Positions 24,168 to 36,800 of a DNA stretch of 64,000 nucleotides are shown here, piece by piece. The notes beneath the pieces were generated by a model. The model worked only from the letters and a program-made list of their open reading frames with translations. It was not told the origin of the DNA and did no database searches. The stretch is from Crotophaga sulcirostris. Taxonomy: Eukaryota; Chordata; Aves; Cuculiformes; Crotophagidae. The stretch is taken from contig VYZB01000279.1 of NCBI GenBank assembly GCA_013397455.1, positions 372,001 to 436,000 on the forward strand, read 5' to 3'. The translations under genes were made by a program, and so were the position numbers. How positions within the stretch are numbered: position 1 is the first letter of the stretch; every line of letters begins with the position of its first letter.

Positions 24168-26029
24168 CCTGCTATTGTCATGTACTGTATTGCTGCGGCT
24201 TTTTTTCTTTCTATTTATTTAAGCCAGCGTTTAAAAAAAACACATCTAAAGATTCCCTATTTGAAGAAGCCAGATCCTGAAATTCCAGAGTCCCAAAGGA
24301 ATCTGGAATGAATGCAGCAAATTCTACTCTTATCTACTGAGACAGATGATTAAAAGTGTCCACATATATTTGCATATGCATTGGGAGTGTGTATATATAT
24401 ATATATATATGTTATATGTGTGTGTATGTATGCACTCTTAGTATGGGTCTAAAAAATTATATCAGACATCATCTATTCTAGAAATATTTATTAACAAAAT
24501 GCCAGAAGTTCATCTGCAACATTTAGGGTTTGCTTGCAAATATAGAGAGGATCTTGTACCTCCTTGTGTTTAGTTGCTATGGCCTCTCTGTTATTTAACG
24601 GAGTAGAGCTTTCCTTGTAGCTCTGCCAGGGATACTCAACTGAAGTAAGGAAATCATAACCATAAAGGCATTAATTCAGGGCTTGTATCATTTTACTATT
24701 TTCTTATTCTTTCCCAGCAATTAATTTTCACAGTGCAAGTCTGCAGCAAAACAAAAGTAGCCTTAATGGTAAAAATAAGTATTACTTAAAATAACAAATT
24801 TTCTCTTAAAAGGACTTCCCCAAGCCTTCTTTAAATTTCATTTTTCCTTATATGAGGTTTTTACAAGATTTAATAGAACTAGCAGCACTTTTGCATCCTG
24901 AGATTCTCCCCAAATTTCCCTGAGCTTCCTAGGGTTACAGTGCTAGAAGAGCACCATGAATTTCTGCAGACAGCTCATTCCAGAGGAGACACAGAGTACG
25001 TTCTGAATACATTCCTGTGTGGTAAAACTTCAGGGAAACCGTGACTATTATAAACATCATATAGGTTTGTTACACTAAGGAAATTCAGTTAAGTGAAAAA
25101 ACCTTCCACAAGATAAAAGTGATTACACAGCCAATATCCCTCAGGGAGGCAGCGTGAGAACAGAACAGGTCTCTTCTCTTTGATTCTGCTATAACTTACA
25201 GAAAATTTAGTGGCCACCACATCTTGTTTATCAGTATATGACAAGAAGCTCTGTGAAATAATGAAGAAACTAATTGGTAAGTTGTTGCACAGAATTAGAA
25301 ATGAGAGTGAGAGGGATCCCCCAAAGGAGGGCACTTTCCAAACTAGAACTCTTCTGACAGGATTCATAGGTATGCTCATCTTCATGGGTATGAATTGTCT
25401 GGTTGCTGTTGATGCAATAATCCATGCTACATGAAGTTGTGCACAAGCTTAAGTTCTGGAGAATCAAGCCTGCATACATGAAATGTGTCCTGTTTATGGA
25501 CATCTGGAAAATATAGAGAGAATTAATGAACAGTAAATTAGCAGGGGCTGAACTTGTGAACAGATCTAAGCTCAGTGCTAATAGGACTGGGCATCTGCAA
25601 TGACAAAATACTTGCAATACCAAGAGCTAGTCTAATTTATTTATGATTCTTTAGCCAGTTGTTCTGACTAAAGAGGCCAACACTAATTCATAATTAAGAT
25701 GCTTTGTGTCCATGGGACATGACAAACTTCTGTGTTGTTAAGGTCTGAGAGAAAAGTCCCTGTTACTTAGTGAAGCAGCCATGCAACATTTGAATGCCTT
25801 CACTGACTTTGGTAGTGGAAAGCCCTGACTATTGGAATGTGGATGTATAATAATTTCAGTTACCTAACACAAATAAGTATTAAAATTTGGCTATACTGAA
25901 ATCAGTTTATGTCTTGCCATTGACACAAAACAAGTCAGCATCTAAAGAAATAAAATTGTTGGACTCGAATTAGATTATATTGTGATGCAAGAAACTACCA
26001 CCTTGGTGGAATCAGTATAGCAAGCAAAG
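24168..26029. other. Upstream flank of TECRL; no gene recognised
   Basis: Intergenic sequence holding a (TA)n/(TG)n microsatellite at 24392-24432. A 74-codon plus-strand ORF at 25210-25434 ends in a hydrophobic stretch (residues about 50-70), and a 98-codon ORF (25089-25385) lies opposite on the minus strand. Neither resembles a known protein. No clear splice or promoter signals support a gene. Confidence 0.55.
24392..24432 (+). repeat. Compound (TA)n-(TG)n microsatellite
   Basis: A pure TA run (24392-24410) is followed by 'gttatatgtgtgtgtatgtatg'. It lies about 420-460 bp upstream of the TECRL start codon and is likely length-polymorphic. Confidence 0.93.
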
Positions 26030-26121
26030 TGGGAGGTTTTCCTGCCCATGGCAGGGGAGTTGGAACTAGATGATCTTTAAGGTCCCTTCCAACCTAAACC
26101 ACTCTATGATTCTGTGATTGC
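26030..26121 (+). mobile_element. CR1 LINE 3'-end fragment (ATTCTATG-type tail)
   Basis: A short CR1 copy containing 'gggaggttttcctgcccatgg', 'ttggaactagatgatcttta' and 'aaggtcccttccaaccta', ending in 'actctatgattctgtgatt'. This tail and the 'ggaactagatgatctttaag' version of the 3' end mark the chicken-like CR1 type. The only other such copy in the window is at 5.4-6.1 kb. The 5' boundary is approximate because the sequence before 26030 is diverged. Confidence 0.92.
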
Positions 26122-28492
26122 AAGTTATTGGCTAACTGTAAGAAGCTTGCTAAAAACAGACAGGTAAAGAACACATAACACATAGGCCCTATTCTGAGTG
26201 AGATACACTTATTTGAACAGACTACTATAAGGAAACTGTATAAACTGCTGTACAATGGGTGAGACAAACTGATATAATATCCACTTGTAGCTGAAAATCT
26301 ATGAATCAGTGAGTGCAACAGCATATATTAATAAATGTCTACATTTATTTCAATTCAAAAGCAATAAAGAATAATATTGATCATCATGCATAGTTTCCAT
26401 ATATATAAGGAACCAGTCTTGCAGTCATTAATGTGGAGATATATATATAAAATGTTATTTAAAATGATAACAGCTGCAGCTTCTGAAGAAAAGCTTTTGA
26501 TTTACTGCAGACATTTAAATGATCAGGATTTTATTACTGATCAATGAACACTTGAGTATCTGAACCAATTCCAGGAAAATGCTTTGCAGAACGTATTTTT
26601 ATGTTTTCAATCTAAGCTAATAATATACAATTTCAATATTTTAATAAGCAGTAATCTTTACAGACCAAAATACTTTGCTAACATAAACTAGTAGGGCTTC
26701 TCTGATGGTGACTGGCCCTTTCCTTGCCGCATTAAATTATGGGTCTAGGATTAGACTGCAGGACCATATCTACAGCAAACATGTTACTTGCATATAATGT
26801 GGGTGAGAGCTACTCTACCAAAAATAATCAGGGATAGAGTTGTCGCTAATAACTTAAGCTCTGAAAGGAAGATGTATAAAAACAGTGGAGATTTTGTTGT
26901 TAATGTGACAAGTGCTGCAGTTGCTTGAAATGTCCTCAGTGGGTTTGGATGTTCTGGTTTGATGTGAAGTACTTCAGCCCATTCTGTGTAGAAGTGCACA
27001 CAGAAGGAAAATGTGAATTACTGGACAAAAGGCACATCTTTCCATTCGGTGCAGTTACATGTACCTCATCTCAGTCTAAGACACTGAAGGTGGAGATTCC
27101 CAGCACATGAGGACAAGCTGTCGGTTCTGTTGTGGGATTTGCTGATCAACATTACATGGGGAGGAGCTGCTGTTCCCAGACCCGTGGGAAGACAGTCACA
27201 AAGTCCCTGACCTCAGCCTTATTCTGGGTCTCTGAGAGCAATCAAAGAGCACTCAGCAAGAATTAAATCATCTCTGATAGCTTCAACTTGGACTGAATTT
27301 CCTGCCATATAAGGGGTCAATAACTTCAAGGGGCCACAAGGATGGGCATAACTCTTCTCAGACTTTGGCTCTACCTCCTCTCCTCACTTGGTACTTGGCT
27401 GATATGAACCATTTTGCAGATAGGCAGGAATCTTGCTAAACCATCCTTCTGAAAGGCACTTTTTGCATCCTTCTAATATAGTATCTTGAAACAGTCATCA
27501 ACCTGTGCAGGTCATGACAAAATAGGTAAAAAAATGCTGAGCAGGGCCTAAGACTTCAGTTTCTGCTTATGACACTGATTTCCTGTGTGGTGTTAAGAAA
27601 CTGCTATTTTCCCTGCTTTTCCCTTTCCATTCCACATGCCTTCTCTCTGTGAGGCTCTTTTGCACTGTGTATTCTGCAGACAGCCCAGCACAAAGGGATT
27701 TCACAAGATCTCACTTGGGGATTTAAGGCGCTTTTGAAGTTCCTTTTCATCTTTGGTCTTGTTTCCTATTCTTCCTTCCCCAGGGAACTGGTCATCTCCT
27801 TTCAGTCTGCAGAATGTTGACTGTTAAGTCAGCAGCACAGGGTCATCTCTGTCTGTCCAGATGCTTGTCAGCAGCCCCTCACACATCACTTTTTTATCAC
27901 ATGAACTCTGAATGCTTGGTGGAAGCTGGGTTATTATTTTTCCACAGGCTTCATGGTGCCAAAGAATCGAACAACGGCCCTAAGACACGGGACTCCAGAG
28001 CCCAAAGTATGTGGGGTTCAGTACTGCAGGTCCTGCAGTGTAAAGCAAAGTGGATTCCCAAGGTCACGAATACTCACTTCAGTGTCCCAGTTTTGGAGAT
28101 CCTGCCATTCATTTTGCTGGGGAAAGAGACACTGGGACCAAGTGCTCAACTGTGTTTGCCAACAAGCAGTGAGATCCCCTCGCTAGAGAAGGTCTGAACC
28201 AATACATTCATGCAGTACATACCATGGCCCATGGCCTCGCCACCTTTGTTTAATAGCTGTACAACCCATACGCCTGGAACTACGCTTAATCTAATCAACG
28301 CTACTCCACATCTCCCCATTTCAATTATAGATCTAGTGTTTTTAGATCCAGGCAGGAGCGTAGCTATGCTTTCAGTCTCTTTTTACTCAGCTGTCAAAGG
28401 AAGGATTTAAGAACCTGATACAATGTACTCATTTGGAAAAACACTAAAAGTTATTTGTTTGTCTGGCTTCATCTATCTGAGAGTTTAGGAAT
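26122..28492. other. Intergenic; no gene recognised
   Basis: AT-rich sequence with short TA-rich runs near 26400-26450 and a GATAA-CAGCTG juxtaposition near 26466-26478. The 127-codon plus-strand ORF at 27814-28197 overlaps a 77-codon ORF in another frame. Neither has a recognised domain or splice context, so both are treated as chance ORFs. Confidence 0.55.
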
Positions 28493-28691
28493 ACTGAAAG
28501 GGTAATTAGCCATTGGAACGCACTGCCCAGGGAGGTGGTGCAGTCATCAACCCTGGAGGTGTTTAAGAGGAGATTGGATGAGGCACTCAGTGCGATGGTT
28601 TACATGATGAGTTGGTGTTAGTGTTGGGTTATAGGTTGGACTCGATGATCTCAGAGGTCCTTTCCAACCTTGTAATACTGTGATACTGTGA
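28493..28691 (+). mobile_element. CR1 LINE 3'-end fragment (ATACTGTG tail)
   Basis: This copy starts in the last coding part of CR1 ORF2, at 'actgaaagggtaattagcca' and 'ttggaacgcactgcccaggg', which encodes the 'HWN.LP.EV' region. It continues through 'ttaagaggagattggatgag' and 'ataggttggactcgatgat', and ends 'aatactgtgatactgtga'. It aligns closely with the copies at 30.6 and 59.2 kb. Confidence 0.95.
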
Positions 28692-30644
28692 ATATGTTTA
28701 CCAGATTATTTTGGGGGCTAATGCTTTTAAAGTTTTGGTTTGATTTGATTATCTATATCATATTAGTAACAACTAGAATGCATTTCTAAAGCATAGTAGA
28801 AATTTAAACATGTAAGCCCATCTGTTAGAAATGAAGAACGTAGATCTAAGATTGCAGTGTACAGTATGTGAAATTTGGTACCATTATTCCCAAGTACTGT
28901 TTATAAATGCTGCATGGTAAAAAAACCTGAACAAACAAAAAAAATCCCACGCAAAATCAAATCAATAAAGCATTCTATCCTTAGAATAAGCTCCACCATG
29001 TTACTAAGAAAACTACATGGTACTTTAATTTTCTCTCTTAAAGCTAAATCTCTTAACAAATAAACAATGGACAGGATGGAAAGACACAGGAGGAGAATGC
29101 ACTGACTCTAACACAAAACAATCCTAAAGCTATTTTAAATAGTGCTGAAGTCAGAACTAGACCTCATCACTGGTACAGGACATGGCAAAAGTGATGTACA
29201 TCCATGTTCCTCCACTTCAGCTGTACTGGCAGGGCTTCTCAGCAAAGGATGTGAACCTTTCTGACTGTGTGAGTTGCTTAATGGAAACATTACACAGCCA
29301 AAAGCCACAAGCCTCAAGCCACATCCTTTAGAGGCTGAGAGGAAGGGAACGGTTTGCAAGCAGGGCCCAGATCTCCTGTGCCCACTTTGTCCCTGCAGAA
29401 GTTTTTACCACTGACTATCAGAACGGTGGAGTTTTACCAGCTTTTTAAAATCTGACTGGAGTAGCCTGGCTTTATCCTTCTGGCTTTGAAAACTGAAAAT
29501 GTTGACTTTAAACTCTGGTGTGGGTGGTGCCAATTAGAAGCAAATTCACAGTGCAAATCAAATCCAAAGCTGGCGCTTTTTTTATCCCCCACAGATATCC
29601 ACAAGAGACATAAGAGAAATAAGCAAAGCCAACAGACAGACACAGTAATTCTATCTGCAAGAAGTACAAAGAGAAACCTCCACCCCCAGTCGCTGTCACA
29701 CAAAAACATACACCTACTTCTCTACCAAAATAAGCACAGCGTGATACAGAGCTCAAATCTGTTGTCAGGCTACATTTTAAAAAGCTGTTGGACCACAGCA
29801 TAGAACAGGCCTGAGGAGATGTGCCTGGTGATGAAGAGGCCCAAAGGAATCTTTGTAAGTGACCTGTTAGATCAATCTTTTAATGTTATTGACAGTAAAT
29901 AGCGTATTTACAGATGTGGAGCTGATCATTTTCAGTTCTTGTGTAAATTAAATCAGTGCAAATTGTGCTATTCCTGATGTCATTAACTCACTATTTGAGG
30001 CATGGGATGGTCTTTTCCCCTAACTACATGGCATTTGGAAGTATGTAACCATGTGAAATGTCATTTTTTTTTCTTGTATATTTTGTTATACTTTTTCTAT
30101 AAATAGGTAAATACTATGTTTAAATGTGTAGCCCTTAGAAACATATAGGAATGTCTGAAAATGTCTTCAAAAGGCCTAGAAACAAAGACATTTTTTTTTT
30201 TCAAAACAAAGAATGATTTTTGAGCCAGTTTTGGAATTTTGCAATCACACAGGGAGTTCAACACTGCTCATGTTTAAGTCCTTACACAGACAATATGTTT
30301 TCCACCCCACTGTTTATTTGAGGCAAAGAATAGAAAGCAGGATTAGAAGGCAAAGAAAGAAATGTCACCCAAAGTTGTCCAAGAACTAGTTTTAAGGAAA
30401 ATTCCATTGATCTTTACGTGCAGAATTTTCCCTGCAGCATTACAGTCAGCCTTTACCATCTCCTTAAGCAGCTTTTACTTTTCAATGGCAACAAGTGTTG
30501 CTATACATTGGCCTTAACACAGTATGACATCCCCTTGCCACATCATCGATCCTGGCTAATAACCTCAGTTAACAAAGTTTACAAACTTGCTTCCAAACGT
30601 CTTGCTTCATTCCAAGGTTTCACGACAGGCTTTGTGCACTCTAA
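28692..30644. other. Intergenic; no gene recognised
   Basis: AT-rich sequence. Overlapping ORFs of 91-105 codons occur on both strands at 29434-29803 without recognised domains. A/T homopolymers of 8-12 bases occur near 30064 and 30191. Nothing else is seen. Confidence 0.6.
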
Positions 30645-30831
30645 TGTGCCATTGGAATGCGCTACCCAGGGAGATGGTGGAGTCACCGACCCTGGAGGTG
30701 TTTAAGAGGAGATTGGATGAGGCACTCAGTGGGATGGTTTAGATGATGGGTTGGTGTTAGTGTTAGGCTATAGGTTGGACTTGATGATCTCAGACGTCCT
30801 TTCCAACCTTGTAATACTGTGATACTGTGAC
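30645..30831 (+). mobile_element. CR1 LINE 3'-end fragment (ATACTGTG tail)
   Basis: The copy begins at 'gtgccattggaatgcgctac' and ends at 'aatactgtgatactgtgac'. It carries the same conserved blocks as the copy at 28.5 kb, with small differences ('ttaggctataggttggact', 'cagacgtcctttccaacc'). Same orientation as its neighbours. Confidence 0.95.
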
Positions 30832-33800
30832 ACTTACTTGAGGAAAACCACTGTGCTGAGCTCCCTGTCAGTCTCAGCACCCATGGTCATGCCCAGCAGC
30901 AAAGCAAGAAACAAAGCAGCATCTAGGTGGATCAGGGTTTTCAAAGCATGGACAGACAGAAAGTCTCCATGTATTTCATTATGGCTTTATGTTATCATGC
31001 CGTTTCACAGTGTAAAGAGAAAGGACGGAGCAGATTAATGAAGGACAGGTGCTGATACCCTGTGCTTTGCAGCAGTGTAATCTTACTTAATGTCCTCACT
31101 TAATTTCAACTGGGTATATGTATTACTGACAGTATCTTTTAATCCCCCTCCTAAACATATCCTGATGAGATAATGGATGGTAATTTCACAGGGTAAGAAG
31201 GAGTAAACACGCTATCAGAAGCTGATCAGCCACTAAGTAAGGACAATGAAAAGAAATACAGTACGACAGAGTCATTTTTCACAAACGGCAGCAGTACAGA
31301 ACTGACAAATCCATGCTCTTACAGCTGAGATTAAATGTATCTTCCTTTTGTGCAAACCTTTTGTGCAAGATGAAGTTGGAGTCACTTAGAATAGTTTCAG
31401 GAAAACAAAATGCTGTTCAAATATGTAGTTTTCATTGACACTGAAGCACTTAAAAAGATTTACTTATTTGGATGATAAGATTTTGAGGTTCAGGACAATC
31501 TGATTTCTCTAATAATTTCTGAACAGTAGGAGGGGAGGTCTAGAATACCTAAAGAATACGTAATACAGATTCCTAAAGGAGCTATTTCAACGTAAAAATA
31601 CTCAAAAGGTTTCTTTTTCCTAATGTAGAATGTATAAAATCCTGAAACCTCAATAACTGTCACAAAATATAATCGTGGTCTTTCAAACAGTTCTATCCAG
31701 AGATATGGCTAAAAAGAAACCTAACTGCTGTTTTACAATCCTTTTTTTGTCTCAAGTTCTTGGGGTGATTGGTCTTCTGTTACTTTTGAAGTGTTATGTG
31801 TTATTTCTTCTCATACAAGAAGCCAGCCAAATTCTTATCAGTCCTTTTCGTTTCAGGGTTTCATTAATTAGGTTTCTGAAACATCTGTCAGCATAACCTC
31901 TTTCTTTCACAAACTTTCAAGTTTTCAGAAAGTTGCCACTTAGTATGACATTTTTAATATTCAGGCTCAGCCTAAAAACTATTCTTGAGCTAAAAGAAAA
32001 ATGATCAGTCTTTTCTCAACTTCATTTTGTGACTAAAAAAATATTCGTTTGACATTTTTCACTCAAAGAAGGATGATTTTGTGAAACAGCAGAATTCCTG
32101 AAAATGTGAAATTAGACAAGTGAACAAAAGAGGATTTTATTTATTTCATTTGAACTGCTGTTCAGTGCCAGGTTTGTTCAAGCCTGAAATGTTTGGAAAA
32201 ATGTTTCCATGCTGAAAAACATAAAAAAAAATACCACAAAACCAAACTAGCTCATTAGATTGAAAAACTCTTTTTTTTTTCCTGATTCTTTCTCCTGTTT
32301 AGATTTTTCTGCCTGCATGGCTAAATCATCTGGTCCCAGACTACTACAATTCTCAGTAATGACCCTGATGAAGAAGTGACCCTACCCAAATTTGGGTATT
32401 GTCTTGAGCTAGTTAGTGCCTTCTGTTTCATGTTTTGACCATTATTTCTGCCAAGCCTGCATCAGAGACCAGGATATCCTCAATAGTGTTGTTTAAAACC
32501 GTACAGGAAATCTAGCGTATTTAGGGCACTATGAGAAACCCATTCTTTATTTATACTACAGAAGCAGAAAGAAGCTTCACCTGAGATCAGACTATTTTCC
32601 TGCTGGGGCTGGGGCCTGGTCCAGCCTGGGAAACAACACTCAGCCAGGCAGTTCTTCTTGCAACAGGTTTAGGTGACAATGTTACTGACTTACTACTTCC
32701 AATTTAGCAAGAATACGCGATTACGTTTACCACCCCCTCATCAAACCTGCCATCCTCACAGCAGCCGGAGCCTGAAATAAGACCTGACTTTCATCAGGAA
32801 ATCCAACCAGAGTGGAGGATGCTGACAGTATCAATGTAAGTAGCAGCTCCATGGGGAGCCTGGTCACGCATCCAAGTATGCCATGTTGAATCATGAGGAC
32901 TGGCTCTCTCACAAGCTAGTTGAGTAACCTGGCCCTTTTGCTCATGCCTAAACACGACAAGGCTCCAGAAACTAGGCAAAAAAATACCTGCCTTCTGACT
33001 ACCTCTCTCATCTTGGAAAACACTCAGGAGATCAAGCTCTTGAGTCCCTACATAACTTCAAAGGACAAGATCCAGCTAAGTAACCCACACTGAGACACCT
33101 GCTTCCCCTATACAAGGTACAGGGTGCCCTGGTGCCTCAACATTGGACTCTGAATGCCTCTCCAGGGCCTACCTGCCTCAGAGCAGAGTGCTGTAGCACC
33201 TGGATCCCTTTTAGGATCTGGCTTGTGCTCTTGTGCTCCATGCCACGAGTTTGTACGCTGAGGAGAAAGCAGAACTGACCAGTGACAAAATGAGCTGCCC
33301 ACAGGCATTAAAGAGATGAACCTCAGTACCACATCGGGTCATCCAGCCACTCACAAGAGAATGGAGTCCACGTGAGCTCCAGGCATCCCTTCAATTGTTA
33401 ATGACTAGAAAAAAGTGCAGATACAAACAAGTGTGTATTTCATCTATGTAGTGGTATTACAACACACAGCAACCTAGAACAAATTGAGAAGATCAGAGTT
33501 TTAAACTTGAGCTCTAAGGAAAAATGGCACTGTTAATTCCACAAATCCTTTCGTGGCTTCTTGTGGAACATTTGTATTCTTAGTGAAGAAAGCATTTTGT
33601 ACCTGGGTGTCTGTTGCTGGCACACCCCAATTTATTAATGCTTTCTTTTATCACACCATCATTGGCACAGAAGCATTTTCAAGTAAAAATATGGTTCTGT
33701 AGAGCACAGTTGTCAGGGAAAAGTGCTCTAATTGTGTGAAGTTTGCAACCCACAGACTTCCCTTGTCCTGTAGCAAATCATAAAGGAGAGAGGCTTGCTG

Positions 33801-36800
33801 ATTACATTAGTTAGCATGTGACAACTCAGCAGTATGTAGTTTGGCTCCGAGGACAAGCAAAGCTGAAGCAGACAGTTGCCATAGTAGACTCTAAAACCTT
33901 GACAGGAACCAATATGTAAGCTCAGGCTGCCAAGACAGCACTTGACACATTAGGACAACAGCATGTCACTCAACACCTCTGGAGTCTGAGTTCTAGTTTA
34001 ACAGTTCCTAGTCAGGAATGACTGGGCCCAGTTTGAAAACAACGTCAGGACAACCACTGTGTATTTACATCCAGTTATCAGAATTACCTTTGGTTTAAAA
34101 AAAAACCATACAACAACAACAAAAAAAAACCCCAAAACAAAACAATAAAAAACACAAAGAAAGACAAAACAAACACACAAATAAACCTACAAAAAAACAA
34201 GCTGATGCTATTCGTATGCTGATAAGTGCTTCAGTAAAGAAGTCCTATGATTTCCATAGCCATCCTGGGGGTAAGGTCATACAGATCGAAGTGAGAAGGA
34301 GAGCCCTGGCATTTAGTAGTTTTGAAAGCAACACTGGAGGATTATAGGTAAGACATCAGTAAGCTTCACCAGGATTTCCCATTGCAGAAAACAACTCATC
34401 CACAGACAGCTTCAGTGACGCTGTAAAAATGAAGTCCCTGCGTAGAAACAATGTCCTTCCTCCATACCAACTGTAGGCAGTTCCCTAAAAGGCTGAAGGT
34501 GTTGTTCATTTATAAATGTAAAATAAAGGAAGATTCAGCATCACATCTGCAGTCCTCCAGGGCTAGAAATTTACCAGTGGAAGGGGAAAATCCACAATTG
34601 CCTAGTTGGACTTGATTCAGTTCCACAGCTGAAAAGATATAGCAATCTTTTTATTGATTTTTTTTTTTTTACAAATAGGGAAATTCTCCAAGAACTCTGG
34701 CTTATCTGTGCTATCTTACAGCAGGAGACCAGAGTATGTCTGCATTCGAAACGGCCCACCTCCACCAGCCAGGTTTCTAGACATTCTATACAGTCTTAAT
34801 AAATAATTAGACCCGTATCCTCTCTGAAAAGCAATGAGGTACATCTTTGCTTTTTTTCTTTTCTGACTACCAGCTATTTTTTCACACATCCAGCATCTCA
34901 AGTCGTCAGATATTTGGCAAACCATGTAGTGCTGCAGATGTACATAATCCTTGTGTACTGCTGTATCGTGCTGACTGGGAGGTGTGAGCTGAGCAGGGTT
35001 ACTCGCTGTGCATGCATGACACCTTCACAGTCTCTGTCTCTTTTTCTGTCTCTCCAGAGCTGCAGACAACTGTAGTCACCACTGCCACAAAAAAACCCTG
35101 CTCCAACTTACTTTCTATGGCAACTGTCTGCTGAGAGCAAACCACATACAAGCACCACAGATGCTGTATCTGAGTCCATCCAGTTTAGCTGTCTTTGTGC
35201 CAGGGCTCTTGGCATTATGTCAGCCCCAAGAGGAACTGGCTGTGCCTACAAGTCTTTTTACAGATAAAGAACCTGCCTTGCTGTTGCTGCTGTTAATACA
35301 AAGGAACTGAGAGTTTCGTTGTGTTCTCAAAAAAGCTGATTTTGCATGGAAAAGCACAACAGTCAAGAACAGACAGAGAAAACTAATGAAGAGACTTGAT
35401 CACTGCCTGTTGCAGTTTTTCTTTGTAGGTTTACATTTGAATTCACAGATTTTCCCTGAATTCATAGCATTCAGAGCAAACCAGACTGACCACTGGCAGA
35501 ATTACCTATACAGAGGGAACCACCTTGGAATGCTTCTTTCAGACCACTTCCTTAGCAGACCAACACCCATTTAAACTTATACACTTTGTTCTTCAACATT
35601 AATGAATAGAGATTAAAAAAAAAAAGAAGTTTCTCTTGAAAATTCTTCCAGAAAACATTTCTGTTTTCAGCTAGCTGTAACATTAAAGGGTAAAAAAAAA
35701 ATTCTCTCAGAACAGGAACATAGCAACCTTCTATCTGGTTTTTGCATGGCTTACCAGAGGGCATGGTTGAAATAATTTCTGCTTGTATAAATGATGTTAT
35801 TAGATGCTAACTACTGCAGCATACCTTTTCCAAACACTCCCAAACAATCTGAGAGGTTCTTGTAAGAACAGCAGAGGCCCCAGGAACCCTACAAGGTCCC
35901 CAGTTGAAGCTGGCACACAGGTTGGAGTCATTGCCGATGGGGCACTGCTCAGACCTGTGAACCTGTCAGAGCAGGAGACAGGCTGAGCTCCTCAGGCCAA
36001 TGCTTTAAGTTAGCACTGCTGAGATGCTGATAAAGAAGTAGTCAGGCATTTTCACCTGCAAAATCCTTGAAAGTTGTTTTAATAATGTTCTGTGTATTGC
36101 TACAGGGCAAGTTCTGAGCCAAAAGTTAATAGTTTCCTATTTGATGCTCTTCAGACTTTGAGAGATGAGTATTTCAGTATCAGTAGTTCTTCTCACATGG
36201 ATGTACTTTTCCAGCTCTCTCATCCAAAATTCAACGCAAAAAAGCAAAATATTCAGCAGTAGAATGTGCCTCATTGTCAATAGGTCTATCAGCTTTGTCT
36301 CAAAGAATCTGAAGTACAGATTGCATCTCTCCCTGCTGAAACCCAATAACTGATGGAACAATGCAGGCTGATACAAAAGTGCCAGTGAAACATCTGTAAC
36401 TACTTAAAAACAGCAGAACAAGAAGAAAGTCATTAGTAAGACGACTGAAACCCACAAAATAAAATACATATTTCTCTCCTGAGGAAAATGGGAAATGGAG
36501 CATTGCAAACTACTCCAGAGGAAAGGAGTGTCAGGGCAGAATTTTGACAATCACAAGTGCGTTAGCATGGCCTGGGTGGTTTGGTCAGAGGGAGCTTACC
36601 AAAACCTGAAGGCCTCGAGGGCTCAGTGAACAGTGATCTGGAGGCTGAGCTCAGAAACAACACTGACTGAAACAAAACTCTTCGCAACAGCCAGAAAAAA
36701 CTTGGTTTTGGTTGAATAACACCAACATGTTTGTGTCCTTGGTTAGAAGTATTTGAATGAAGCACTTAAAAAATTAAATATTTTGAAACCTAAAAAAGAT

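Noticed and set aside
25089..25434. Plus- and minus-strand ORFs, the plus one with a hydrophobic end, considered as a small membrane protein
   Set aside because: No homology recognised, no initiation or splice context, and the length is within chance expectation.
27814..28197. 127-codon plus-strand ORF upstream of a CR1 copy
   Set aside because: It overlaps another open frame of similar quality, with no domain and no promoter or splice signals.
32590..33400. GC-richer stretch considered as an inverted LTR
   Set aside because: No TATA box, terminal TG...CA or known LTR block could be identified; it remains unclassified.
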